Below are positions 48,937-57,142 of a DNA stretch of 64,000 nucleotides, piece after piece (position 1 is the stretch's first letter; every line of letters starts with the position of its first letter). The stretch lies in the NCBI RefSeq assembly GCF_916858655.1, contig NZ_CAKASL010000001.1:1054001-1118000 (forward strand), in the 5' to 3' direction. Both the position numbers and the translations under genes were made by a program. Under the pieces are notes generated by a model. That model was not told the DNA's origin and did no database searches. It saw only the letters and a list, made by a program, of their open reading frames with translations. The DNA comes from Aeromicrobium sp. Leaf350. Lineage in GTDB: Bacteria > Actinomycetota > Actinomycetes > Propionibacteriales > Nocardioidaceae.

Positions 48937-49611
48937 TCAGGCGAGGTGCCAGACGAGCGCCTCGCCTGCCCCGTGCAGCACGAGCGGCCCGTCGGCGGCC
49001 GAGGTCCGGAGCTCGTCACCGGCCCGCAGCACGTCGTCGCCGATCGCGATCTCCCCGCGTGTGACGTGCACGAGCACCTTCGCGTCGACGTCGACCTGCA
49101 CCGGGTCCGCCGGCCGCACGACCTCGAGCCAGGCCGAGGCGCGGACCGCCACGGCCGGAAAGCGACCCGGGCCCTCCGGCACGTCGACCGTGGCGTACTC
49201 GGGCGCGGCCTCGTGCTCCGAGCGCAGCATCATCTGCACGAAGACGAGCGGCTCGGTCTGCGAGGCGTTGCGCTCCGCGTGCTGAGCACCCTCCCCCGCA
49301 CTCAGGCGCTGGGTCGTGCCCGGGCGGATCACGCCGCCGTGCCCCGTGGAGTCGCGATGCTCCAGCTCCCCCTCGAGCACCCAGGTGACGATCTCGACGT
49401 CCTCGTGGCGGTGTGCGTCGTAGCCGGCGCCGGGCTCGATCGTCTCGGTGTTGATCGCGACGAGGGAGCCGAAGGCCACGTTCGTGGGGTCGTAGTGCGC
49501 GCCGTAGCTGAACGAGTGGCGGGTCGACGTGCCCTCGCCGACGGTCAGGTACCGGTCGTCGGCCCTGCGCAGCATCGGCGGCACCGGGGCTGGCCCCTGG
49601 AGATCAGGCAT
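48937..49611 (-). CDS. Pirin-family protein
   Basis: 224-residue bicupin. The N-terminal cupin has the metal site HRHEDVEIVTWVLEGELEHRDSTGHG and the GEGAQHAERN block. Pirins bind iron and some show quercetin dioxygenase activity; the role here is unknown. The start at 49611 overlaps the zincin gene by 8 bp, so the two are probably translated from one transcript. Confidence 0.88.
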   Translation of the reverse strand: MPDLQGPAPVPPMLRRADDRYLTVGEGTSTRHSFSYGAHYDPTNVAFGSLVAINTETIEPGAGYDAHRHEDVEIVTWVLEGELEHRDSTGHGGVIRPGTTQRLSAGEGAQHAERNASQTEPLVFVQMMLRSEHEAAPEYATVDVPEGPGRFPAVAVRASAWLEVVRPADPVQVDVDAKVLVHVTRGEIAIGDDVLRAGDELRTSAADGPLVLHGAGEALVWHLA

Positions 49612-49954
49612 AGCCGAGGTCGTGCAGTCGGTCGTCGTCGATGCCGAAGTGGTGGGCGATCTCGTGCACCACGGTGATGTGGACCTCCTCGACGACGTCC
49701 TGCTCCGTCTCGCAGATCGCGAGCGTCGGACGACGGAAGATCAGGATGCGGTCGGGCAGCACCCCGCCGTAGGTCGTGTCTCGCTCGGTCAGCGCCACAC
49801 CGTCGTAGAGACCGAGCAGGTCGGGCTCCTCCGCGGGGGCGTCGTCCTCCACGAACAGCGCCACGTTGTCGAGCAGGCTCGCAAGCTCCGGCGGCAGCGT
49901 GGCGAGCGCGGCCTCGGCCAGCTCCACGAAGCGGTCCTCGTCGACCTCGATCAC
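49604..49954 (-). CDS. Minimal zincin-like metallopeptidase-family protein
   Basis: 116-residue protein of the small 'metallopeptidase family' (DUF1025/zincin type). HEIAHHFGID at about residues 97-106 gives the HExxH motif plus the downstream His and Asp. N-terminal VIEVDEDRFVELAEAALATLPPEL is typical. No proteolytic activity is firmly established for the family. GTG 49954 gives the conserved N-terminus; longer starts add only low-complexity residues. Confidence 0.85.
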   Translation of the reverse strand: MIEVDEDRFVELAEAALATLPPELASLLDNVALFVEDDAPAEEPDLLGLYDGVALTERDTTYGGVLPDRILIFRRPTLAICETEQDVVEEVHITVVHEIAHHFGIDDDRLHDLGYA

Positions 49955-50025
49955 GCCGCCATCCTGCCAGCCGCACCCGCGTCGCGGTCGACCCCGCTCC
50001 CTGTGCCGGATCACCCCGGCTTCCC

Positions 50026-50037
50026 TAGAATTCGGAG
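50026..50037 (+). promoter_or_regulatory. Possible leaderless promoter (-10 TAGAAT)
   Basis: TAGAAT at 50026-50031 lies 6 nt before the GTG at 50038. GGAG directly abuts the GTG, too close to act as a ribosome-binding site, so a leaderless mRNA fits better. No convincing -35 is seen. Confidence 0.45.
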
Positions 50038-51666
50038 GTGAGCCCGAGGAGTCCCCTTGCCGCGGCCAGCCCTGAGCTGCGCGCCGCGTACGACCTCGTG
50101 GACTGGTCGCGCACGAGCCTGGGGCCCGTCGAGACCTGGAGCCGCTCCCTGGTCGACACCGTCGACCTGATGATGCACAGCCGCTTTCCCATGACGTTGC
50201 TCTGGGGACCTGACTTCGCGCTCGTCTACAACGACGCCTACGTCGAGCTGATCGGCGAGAAGCACCCCTCCGCGCTCGGCGGGGCGGCGCGCGAGGTGTT
50301 CGGCGAGGCCTGGGAGCAGATCGGCCCGTGGATGGAGGCCGTGGCGAGCACGGGCGAGGCGAAGCTGGTCGAGGAGGCCCTCGTGCCGCTGGAGCGCCAC
50401 GGCTTCCTCGAGGAGTGCTACTTCACGTTCTCGTACTCGGCCGTCCGCGGGCCGGAGGGCGACATCGAGGGCGTGCTCGACGTCGCGACGGACACGACGC
50501 GGGCCGTGCTGGGCCGGCGGCGCCTCGAGTCCCTCGGCCGCCTGGCGGACTCGTTGGCCGGTGTCGGGTCACTCGACGACCTGCGCCGCCGCACGCTGCG
50601 GTCGCTCCATGCCTTCGGCGCCGACTTCTCCGTCGTGGAGCTGCAGCTCGCCGGCGAGATCGACGAGCAGTGGTCGTCGGAGGTGCACGGCCCGTCCCCG
50701 CGTGAGCTGCTGGCCGGGGAGGTCGTGGTGGAGACGTCGTCGGACGGCCTGCGCACCGCATGGGTCGCCCTGGAGTCCGATCGCGACGACATCGCGGTGT
50801 CCACGCTCATGGCCGAGCTGAACCCGCACGTCCCGCTCGACGACGACCTGCACGACTTCATCCGCTTGGCCGGTTCCGTCGTCGGACGCGCCCTCAGCCG
50901 CACCCGCGCCGGTGCGGTGGAGCGTGCCCACCTCGACCAGGAGCGCCGCCTGAGCGAGACGCTGCAGCGCAGTCTTCTCAGCAGCCCGGTGCAGCAGCCG
51001 GGGCTCCAGGTCGCGGTGCGCTACCTCCCGGCCGCCGAGGAGGCCCAGGTCGGCGGCGACTGGTACGACGCGTTCGAGCTGCCCGGCGGAGACCTCTGCC
51101 TCGCGATCGGCGACGTCACGGGGCACGACCGCGAGGCGGCGGCCGGCATGGCCCAGCTGCGCAACATGCTCCGCGGGGTCGCGGTGACGATCGGCGACGC
51201 TCCGGCGGCGGTGCTGGGCTCGGTCGACCGGGCCGTGCAGCAGCTCGAGATGGACGTGCTCGCGACCGCCGTCGCGGCGCGGGTCGGCCGGCGCGACGAC
51301 GGGTCCGCCGCGCTCTCCTGGTCGAGCGCGGGTCACCCGCCGCCGTTCGTGATCACGCCGGACGGCACCGCACGCATCCTCGAGGGGAAGCCCGATCCCC
51401 TGATCGGCATCGGTGAGTGGGACAGGGTCGACCACCACGAGTCGCTCGCACCCGGCTCGATCGCCGTGCTGTTCACCGACGGCCTGGTGGAGCGCCGCGG
51501 GGCCTCGATCGACGACGGCTTCACCTGGCTCGAGGAGGTCCTGACGGGCCGGCAGCACCTCGATCCCGAGGCCCTCTGCGACGAGCTGATCGCTCACGTG
51601 CCGCCCGGCATCGAGGACGACGTCGCGCTGCTCGTCCTGCGGGTCGGGAGCGTCCCCGCTCCGTAG
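50038..51666 (+). CDS. PAS-containing PP2C (SpoIIE-type) serine phosphatase
   Basis: 542-residue signalling protein. A PAS-like sensor occupies about residues 30-155 (WGPDFALVYNDAYVELIGEKHP), a GAF-like region about 165-290, and a SpoIIE PP2C domain from about 300 with the metal aspartates in GGDWYDAF, IGDVTGHD, FTDGLVE and EDDVALLVL. Such Rsb-type phosphatases dephosphorylate anti-anti-sigma factors. The partner genes are not adjacent. Soluble, no membrane segments. Start GTG 50038. Confidence 0.88.
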   Translation: MSPRSPLAAASPELRAAYDLVDWSRTSLGPVETWSRSLVDTVDLMMHSRFPMTLLWGPDFALVYNDAYVELIGEKHPSALGGAAREVFGEAWEQIGPWMEAVASTGEAKLVEEALVPLERHGFLEECYFTFSYSAVRGPEGDIEGVLDVATDTTRAVLGRRRLESLGRLADSLAGVGSLDDLRRRTLRSLHAFGADFSVVELQLAGEIDEQWSSEVHGPSPRELLAGEVVVETSSDGLRTAWVALESDRDDIAVSTLMAELNPHVPLDDDLHDFIRLAGSVVGRALSRTRAGAVERAHLDQERRLSETLQRSLLSSPVQQPGLQVAVRYLPAAEEAQVGGDWYDAFELPGGDLCLAIGDVTGHDREAAAGMAQLRNMLRGVAVTIGDAPAAVLGSVDRAVQQLEMDVLATAVAARVGRRDDGSAALSWSSAGHPPPFVITPDGTARILEGKPDPLIGIGEWDRVDHHESLAPGSIAVLFTDGLVERRGASIDDGFTWLEEVLTGRQHLDPEALCDELIAHVPPGIEDDVALLVLRVGSVPAP

Positions 51667-51755
51667 TGGTTCCTCCCAGCCGGGGTTGTCCACCGTTCTC
51701 CACAGGGTCCTGGTGGGCCGGGGCTGCTGTCGGTGGGGGCGGGTTGGCTGGTCTC

Positions 51756-52925
51756 ATGTTCGAGGACCTGGCACCTGAGGGCGTACTTGCTGCTGTGGCG
51801 GGTGCGGACTATCGCGTGGTGGATCCGATCGACGTGATGGGCGCCAAGCATGTCGATGCGATCGTGGCGTTGGAGCGGCTGATCCGGGTCGCGCAGGCGC
51901 GTCTGGTCGAGCAGGTCGCCGACTTCTACGAGCTGCGTCTGGCCACGCATGCGGGTGATCGTGACCTGGCGCTGACCGTGGCGGCCGAGACCGCGATGGC
52001 CCGGGGTCAGTCACCGACCGCGGGCCGCAACCTGCTGGAGCTCGCGATGGGCCTGCGGCCGATGCCGATCCTGCGCACCGCGTTCGGTGAAGGGGTGGTG
52101 TCCGAGCCGGTCGTGCGGGCGATCGTGCGGGTCGTGCGCACCCTCGACCCGGCCACCATCACCCTCATCGACGCCGCCCTCGCCGGAGCCCTCGCCGGTC
52201 TGACGCCGGCGCAGGCGGCGGACCTGGTGCGCGAGCTGGTCGTCAGTCATGACGTCGAGGCCGCCGCAGAACGCGAGCGCAGGGCCCGCGCCGACCAGTT
52301 CGTGTCGTACTGGGCCGAGCCCGACGGGGTCGGCACCCTCATCGTCCACGGGCCCGCCGAACAGCTCGTCGGCATCCGTCAGAGCCTGCAGGCCCACGCC
52401 GACCGACTCCGCGCCCGCGGCGACGACCGCGATCGTGGCCAGATCATGGTCAACACCCTGTTCGAACGGGTCACCGGCGTCGAGACCGTCGCCGGACCCG
52501 ACATCGACCTGTCCATCGTGCTGCCCATCGAAGCCCTCAAAGGCGAAGCCGCGGCCGCCAAGGACCACATCGGCACGACCGGCTGGTCACCACAGGCCGA
52601 GCCGAAGGCGAGGCAGGCGCCCGGGCGTAGCCCGGCACCGGCGAGGAACGAGCCGGGGAGACGGCGACGAAGGAGCCGTGCGCCCCACAAGTGCCGCCAA
52701 CCCGGATGTTCTTGCCGGATCCGCGAGATCGACCACATCCGACCCCACCGCAACGGCGGACCCACCACCGAAGCCAACGGCCAAGGACTGTGTCGAATGT
52801 CCAACCTCGTCAAAGAACTACCCGGCTGGTCCGTCCACGCCGGATCTCACGGCGAGGTCACGTGGACCACCCCCACCCAGCACACCTACACCTCCCCACC
52901 ACCCCGCCCCCACCGGCGGACGTGA
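51756..52925 (+). CDS. DUF222/HNH protein (13E12 repeat family), altered
   Basis: 389-residue protein with an N-terminal DUF222 domain (about residues 1-270) and a C-terminal HNH nuclease motif (EIDHIRPHRNGGPTTEANGQGLC). Between them the 60-80 residues usual in the family are replaced by a short Arg/Pro-rich stretch (about 290-315), encoded by DNA rich in palindromes. The final CxxCN of this subgroup reads CRMSN, losing the second cysteine. Activity is therefore doubtful. 13E12-type genes are repeated in many actinobacteria. The ATG at 51756 gives the conserved N-terminus. Confidence 0.8.
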   Translation: MFEDLAPEGVLAAVAGADYRVVDPIDVMGAKHVDAIVALERLIRVAQARLVEQVADFYELRLATHAGDRDLALTVAAETAMARGQSPTAGRNLLELAMGLRPMPILRTAFGEGVVSEPVVRAIVRVVRTLDPATITLIDAALAGALAGLTPAQAADLVRELVVSHDVEAAAERERRARADQFVSYWAEPDGVGTLIVHGPAEQLVGIRQSLQAHADRLRARGDDRDRGQIMVNTLFERVTGVETVAGPDIDLSIVLPIEALKGEAAAAKDHIGTTGWSPQAEPKARQAPGRSPAPARNEPGRRRRRSRAPHKCRQPGCSCRIREIDHIRPHRNGGPTTEANGQGLCRMSNLVKELPGWSVHAGSHGEVTWTTPTQHTYTSPPPRPHRRT

Positions 52926-52977
52926 TCGGCCCTGCTGACCCTCCGGTCCGCCGGCGGATATGCTGACCCGGCGTCAC

Positions 52978-53050
52978 GCCCCGTTCGTTTAGTGGCCTAG
53001 GACACCGCCCTTTCAAGGCGGCAGCGCGGGTTCGAATCCCGTACGGGGTA
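52978..53050 (+). tRNA. tRNA-Glu (TTC anticodon)
   Basis: Cloverleaf: acceptor 52978-52984 with 53043-53049 (first pair G-U), discriminator A at 53050. The anticodon stem CCGCC/GGCGG encloses loop CTTTCAA, anticodon TTC. The T arm is GCGGG-TTCGAAT-CCCGT. CCA is not encoded. It reads GAA and GAG codons. Confidence 0.95.
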
Positions 53051-53054
53051 CCAG

Positions 53055-53105
53055 GGCTGGCGGTCTCGCACGCAGCACGCGAGGCCGTGGCATCGAGCGC
53101 CAGCC
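53055..53105. other. Stem-loop after tRNA-Glu
   Basis: GGCTGGCG (53055-53062) pairs with CGCCAGCC (53098-53105), with an inner CTCGC/GCGAG stem. It lies just after the tRNA and ends 40 bp before the enoyl-CoA hydratase start: probably a tRNA terminator or leader structure. Confidence 0.5.
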
Positions 53106-53144
53106 ACCGCGCCGGAGCACCCGATCACGACTCGAGGAGTCCCC

Positions 53145-53906
53145 ATGTCCGAGAACGTCGAGCTGGCCATCAGTGACGGCATCGCCCACCTGACCCTGAA
53201 CCGTCCGGAGTCGGCGAACTCCTTCGACCTGCCGACCGCCACCGCCTTTGCCGCTGCTGTCGACCAGATCGCGGCGTCGTCAGACGTGCGGGTCGTCGTC
53301 CTGAGCGGTGCCGGCAAGCGGTTCTGCGCGGGCGGCGACGTGGCGAGCTTCCAGGCCGCCGACGACCCGCAGGCCTACATCCGCGAGCTGGCGGACGTGC
53401 TCGACGGGGCCATGCAGCGGTTCGCCGCACTCCCCGTCGTGACGGTGGTGGCCGTGCAGGGCGCGGCAGCGGGCGCGGGCCTGAGCGTCATGCTCGGGGC
53501 GGACGTCATCGTCGCGGGCCGTTCCACGAAGTTCGTCACCGCCTACGCCGGCATCGGGCTGACCCCGGACATCGGCCTCTCGTGGCTGCTCCCCCGGGCG
53601 GTCGGGCAGGTCCGGGCCCTCGACCTGCTCGTCAACGGCCGCGTGCTCGACGCACCGACCGCCCTCGACTGGGGCCTCGTCACCGAGGTCGTCGACGAGG
53701 ACCCCCTCACCCGGGCGCGGGAGATCGCCGCGACGGTCGCCGGCAGCGCCTCCGCGGCGCTCGGCGAGGCGCGACGACTGGTCCGCACCTCGTGGTCGGT
53801 CTCCCGGAGCGAGGCCGGCGACGAGGAGGGCCGCACGATCGCCGAGCGCGTGGGCACCGACGAGGCCCAGCAGCTCATCACCGCGTTCGTCGAGCGCGGC
53901 CGCTGA
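53145..53906 (+). CDS. Enoyl-CoA hydratase/isomerase
   Basis: 253-residue crotonase-fold enzyme hydrating or isomerising enoyl-CoA thioesters in acyl-chain breakdown. It has the oxyanion-hole segment GKRFCAGGDVASF and VQGAAAGAGLSVMLGADV. The usual catalytic glutamates are not obvious (AGIGLTPDIGLSWLLPR has Asp where hydratases often have Glu), so exact activity is uncertain. It may serve the acyl-CoA dehydrogenase/carboxylase cluster 2 kb downstream. Preceded by GAGGAG. Confidence 0.87.
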   Translation: MSENVELAISDGIAHLTLNRPESANSFDLPTATAFAAAVDQIAASSDVRVVVLSGAGKRFCAGGDVASFQAADDPQAYIRELADVLDGAMQRFAALPVVTVVAVQGAAAGAGLSVMLGADVIVAGRSTKFVTAYAGIGLTPDIGLSWLLPRAVGQVRALDLLVNGRVLDAPTALDWGLVTEVVDEDPLTRAREIAATVAGSASAALGEARRLVRTSWSVSRSEAGDEEGRTIAERVGTDEAQQLITAFVERGR

Positions 53907-53916
53907 CCGACGGCAC

Positions 53917-53941
53917 GTCCCCACCGCCAGCGTTCGGGGAC
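53917..53941. terminator. Weak bidirectional hairpin
   Basis: GTCCCC (53917-53922) pairs with GGGGAC (53936-53941) in the short convergent gap between the hydratase and hydrolase genes. There is no T-run; weak support. Confidence 0.35.
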
Positions 53942-53946
53942 AGGCT

Positions 53947-54729
53947 TCAGGTCAGGTCGCGCTCGAGGGCGTCACGCACCAGAGGTGCCACCGCGTCCGC
54001 GGGAGCGTCATGACCGTGACCTTCGACCAGCACCAGGTGGGCGCCCGGGACGGCCTCGACGACCTGGCGGGCGACCTCGACGAAGAACGGCGCACCGGCG
54101 GTCCCCGCGAGCACGGTCGTGGGCACCGCGACCGACCTGAGGCTCGCCAGGGGGGCCAGACCGCCCTGCGCGTCACCCATGGCGGCGCTGTCGTACGCGA
54201 GCGTGGGCGCCACCGACGCGAGATGGCGACCGGTCTCGGCGGCCTGCTCCGGAGGCACTCCCACGCCGGAGAGGAACTGCGCGACGGCCTCGGCGTCCCG
54301 CCCGGCACGCAGCAGCGCGAGAAGGCCCGCCCTGTAGTGCTGCGAGTCGAGGACCTGTGACTCGTCGAGGTTGTACGGCGCGTCGTGGACCACGAGCTGC
54401 GTGATCGGCAGACCCGCGAGCACGCACCGGATCGCGAGTCCGGCACCGGAGGAGTGCCCGTAGACGGCCGCAGGACCCGTCGCCGCGAGGATGGCCGCGA
54501 CGTCCTCCAGCTCCCGCTCCACGGACCACGGGTCACCGCTGTCGTCGGTGCTGTCGCCTCGTCCGCGCCGGTCCACGTTCACGACGCGGTGCGACGCGGC
54601 CAGCAGGTCGGCCAAGGGCCGCGTGACGCCGCGCGTGCACAACGCACCCGGCAGCAGGACGACAGGAGATCCCTCGCCCAGCTCGTCGAAGGAGATGACG
54701 GATCCGTCGGCTGAGGTCACGGTGCCCAT
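53947..54729 (-). CDS. Alpha/beta hydrolase
   Basis: 260-residue soluble alpha/beta-hydrolase fold. The nucleophile elbow is GHSSGAG (about residues 96-102), the oxyanion strand VVLLPGALC, the catalytic Asp probably near the VPTTVLAGTAGAPF segment, and the His in EGHGHDAP. Substrate unknown. ATG 54729 (MGTVTSADGSVISFDELGEG) fits the family start. The gene stands alone between convergent and divergent neighbours. Confidence 0.85.
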   Translation of the reverse strand: MGTVTSADGSVISFDELGEGSPVVLLPGALCTRGVTRPLADLLAASHRVVNVDRRGRGDSTDDSGDPWSVERELEDVAAILAATGPAAVYGHSSGAGLAIRCVLAGLPITQLVVHDAPYNLDESQVLDSQHYRAGLLALLRAGRDAEAVAQFLSGVGVPPEQAAETGRHLASVAPTLAYDSAAMGDAQGGLAPLASLRSVAVPTTVLAGTAGAPFFVEVARQVVEAVPGAHLVLVEGHGHDAPADAVAPLVRDALERDLT

Positions 54730-54846
54730 GGCGTCATCGTAGGTACGTCTCCGGGCGCGAACCTGAGAACGTCCCCAGTCACCCGGCGGTCCGAGCACTC
54801 CCGTGTCACGGTGAGGAGCCCGCTTCCCCGATGAACAGGACGTCCC

Positions 54847-55263
54847 ATGCCCGTCTCCGTGACCGACTTCAGCCACGTGCGCCTCACCGTGAGCGACATC
54901 GAGGTCTCGCGCGCCTTCTACGACGCGGTGTTCGGCTTCGACGTGGCCTTCGAGCTGCCGGAGAACCCTGACGAGCAGACCAAGGAGGAGCTCTCCTTCC
55001 TCTTCGGCGGCGTGATCTACTCCTTCGCCGGCGGCCTGCTGGGGCTGCGCCCGGTCGCTCCGGGACACGACACCTTCGACGAGGACCGCACGGGGCTCGA
55101 CCACGTCAGCTTCGCCGTTCCCGACCGCGCCGCCCTCGAGCAGGCCGTGGCCGTGCTCGACGAGCTGGGCGTCGCCCACGAGGACATCAAGGACGTCGGC
55201 CCCATGTCGATCCTGGAGTTCCGCGACCCCGACAACATCGCGCTCGAGCTGACCGCCAGCTGA
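54847..55263 (+). CDS. VOC-family (glyoxalase-like) protein
   Basis: 138-residue protein with two beta-alpha-beta-beta-beta modules of the vicinal oxygen chelate fold: FSHVRLTVSDIEVSRAFYDAVFGF at the N-terminus (metal His in HVRLTV), GLDHVSFAVPD in the middle and SILEFRDPDNIALELT at the end (metal Glu). It may be a lyase, dioxygenase or binding protein; the reaction cannot be told. Convergent with TetR, 13 bp away. Confidence 0.87.
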   Translation: MPVSVTDFSHVRLTVSDIEVSRAFYDAVFGFDVAFELPENPDEQTKEELSFLFGGVIYSFAGGLLGLRPVAPGHDTFDEDRTGLDHVSFAVPDRAALEQAVAVLDELGVAHEDIKDVGPMSILEFRDPDNIALELTAS

Positions 55264-55276
55264 GCCGCCCGCCGCG

Positions 55277-55855
55277 TCAGCCCATCAGCGCGGCGCCCGC
55301 CATCCGCTCCAGCAGCGTGGCCATCTCGGTCGTGTCGAGGCGGGCGCTGTGCGGCGTCGAGTTGATGAGCCCGAAGACCGCGTGGGCCGACGACCGCGCA
55401 TGGGCGGCATCCGTGCCCGTGGCGGCCTGGATCGCCGCCGTCCAGATCTCGACGTAGCGGCGCTGCAGCCGTCGCACGGTGGCGCGGTCGTCGACTCCGA
55501 GACTGGCGAGGTCGCGGAACTGCACCGTGATGAGTGCGGGCTCCGTCAACGCGAACTCGACGTGCCAGCGGATCAGCGCGGCCAGCTCGGCGCGAGGACC
55601 CTCCGGCCGCGCCTCCTCGGCGCGTCGGCGACCCTCGGCGAGCAGGCGCTCGGAGATGTCGACCAGCATCGCCCCGAGCAGGGCCTCCTTGCCCGCGAAG
55701 TGCTTGTAGAGCGCGGGTCCCGACGTGCCGACGGCCTCGCCGATCTCGTGCATCGAGACCCCGTGGAAACCTCGTTCGGCAAACAGCCCGGCGGCCACCT
55801 CGACGATCTGCCGGCGGCGGCCTCCCACCAGCGGGACTCGCGTCGATTCGGTCAC
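55277..55855 (-). CDS. TetR-family regulator of the acyl-CoA operon
   Basis: 192-residue TetR repressor with HTH at about residues 13-58 (RRRQIVEVAAGLFAERGFHGVSMHEIGEAVGTSGPALYKHF). The C-terminal domain resembles regulators of fatty- and branched-acyl catabolism that respond to acyl-CoAs. It is divergent from acyl-CoA dehydrogenase, and the gap holds two TTAAC inverted repeats, so it probably represses itself and the operon in the absence of the acyl-CoA. Confidence 0.88.
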   Translation of the reverse strand: MTESTRVPLVGGRRRQIVEVAAGLFAERGFHGVSMHEIGEAVGTSGPALYKHFAGKEALLGAMLVDISERLLAEGRRRAEEARPEGPRAELAALIRWHVEFALTEPALITVQFRDLASLGVDDRATVRRLQRRYVEIWTAAIQAATGTDAAHARSSAHAVFGLINSTPHSARLDTTEMATLLERMAGAALMG

Positions 55856-55884
55856 GGCAGGGTTCCTCGGTCAGTTGCCAGGTC

Positions 55885-55925
55885 GGTTAATGCGGGTTAA
55901 CCTACAGGAGTTAACGACCGTTAAC
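55885..55925. promoter_or_regulatory. Double TTAAC operator between TetR and acyl-CoA genes
   Basis: Site 1, GGTTAATGCGGGTTAACC (55885-55902), is a near palindrome. Site 2 is GTTAAC-GACC-GTTAAC (55910-55925). The four TTAA cores recur at about 10-bp, 14-bp and 10-bp steps. Such paired sites in a divergent region are typical of TetR repressors of acyl-CoA catabolism. Confidence 0.7.
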
Positions 55926-55947
55926 CACCCCTGATCCCGGGAGCGCC

Positions 55948-57138
55948 ATGCTGGACCTGAGTCGTGAGCACGGGGCCTTCCGTGCCGTCGTGCGTGACTT
56001 CGCCGAGAAGGAGATCGCGCCGAACGTCGCGCAGTGGGACCACGACCACCAGTACCCCGTGGAGATCGTGCACGCGATGGGCGACCTCGGCCTGATGGGC
56101 CTGACGTCCCCGGAGTCGCTCGGTGGCGCGGGCGACGACGGCGACTTCGTGTCGCTGTGCCTGGCGATCGAGGAGATCGGCCGGGTCGACCAGTCCCTGG
56201 GCGTCACCCTCGAGGCCGCGGTCGGGCTCGGGATCAACCCGATCCTCACGTTCGGCACGCCCGAGCAGCAGGAGCGCTGGCTCCCCGACCTGGTCGCCGG
56301 CCGCGCCCTGGCCGGCTTCGGCCTGACCGAGCCCGGCGCCGGGTCCGACGCGGGCGCCACACGCACGCGCGCCGAGCTCGACGGCGACGAGTGGGTCGTC
56401 AACGGCGCCAAGCAGTTCATCACCAACTCCGGCTCCCCCATCACCTCGCTCGTGACCGTCACCGCACGCACGGGCCAGCGCGAGAACGGCTCCGCCGAGA
56501 TCTCGACCGTCGTCATCCCCGCCGGCACGCCCGGCTTCCTCGTCGAGCCCTCCTACGACAAGCTCGGCTGGCACATGGTGGACACGCATCCGCTCTCCTT
56601 CACCGACTGCCGTGTGCCGCAGGACCACCTGCTCGGCGAGCGCGGCCGCGGCTACGCGCAGTTCCTCAGCACCCTCGACGACGGCCGCGTCGCGATCGCC
56701 GCGCTCGCGGTCGGCCTGCTGCAGGCCTGCGTCGACCTGTCGGTCGAGTACGCCGGCCAGCGCCAGACCTTCGGCGGACCCATCGGACGCAAGCAGGGCG
56801 TGGCCTTCCAGATCGCCGACGTCGAGGTCATGCTCCAGGCGTCCCGCCTGCTGACCTACCGGGCCGCGGCGATGAAGGACGCGATGACCCGAGGCGCCTC
56901 CGGCGCTCCGACGGCGGCCGAGTTCAAGCACGCCGCCTCGATCGCGAAGCTCTACGCCACCGAGTCGGCCGTGACCGCGACCCGCATCGCGACGCAGGTC
57001 TTCGGCGGCTACGGCTTCATGGAGGAGTACCCCGTGGCGCGCTTCTACCGCGACGCCAAGATCCTCGAGATCGGCGAGGGCACGAGCGAGGTCCAGCGCA
57101 TGCTGATCGCCCGCGGCCTCGGCCTTCCGGTCGAGTGA
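55948..57138 (+). CDS. Acyl-CoA dehydrogenase
   Basis: 396-residue flavoenzyme introducing the alpha-beta double bond into an acyl-CoA. It has [13 protein letters not shown], the FITNSG FAD region and the C-terminal [20 protein letters not shown] block. The catalytic base aligns with Glu377 in GEGTSE, the short/medium-chain enzyme position; isovaleryl-CoA dehydrogenases have Gly or Ala there and a base elsewhere. It is therefore probably not a classical isovaleryl enzyme although it precedes a methylcrotonyl-like carboxylase. The carboxylase beta gene begins 4 bp later. Confidence 0.92.
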   Translation: MLDLSREHGAFRAVVRDFAEKEIAPNVAQWDHDHQYPVEIVHAMGDLGLMGLTSPESLGGAGDDGDFVSLCLAIEEIGRVDQSLGVTLEAAVGLGINPILTFGTPEQQERWLPDLVAGRALAGFGLTEPGAGSDAGATRTRAELDGDEWVVNGAKQFITNSGSPITSLVTVTARTGQRENGSAEISTVVIPAGTPGFLVEPSYDKLGWHMVDTHPLSFTDCRVPQDHLLGERGRGYAQFLSTLDDGRVAIAALAVGLLQACVDLSVEYAGQRQTFGGPIGRKQGVAFQIADVEVMLQASRLLTYRAAAMKDAMTRGASGAPTAAEFKHAASIAKLYATESAVTATRIATQVFGGYGFMEEYPVARFYRDAKILEIGEGTSEVQRMLIARGLGLPVE

Positions 57139-57142
57139 TCCG

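Noticed and set aside
52978..53105. Attachment site at tRNA-Glu next to the 13E12-type gene
   Set aside because: No repeat of the tRNA 3' end and no integrase or phage genes nearby; the hairpin after the tRNA explains the structure.
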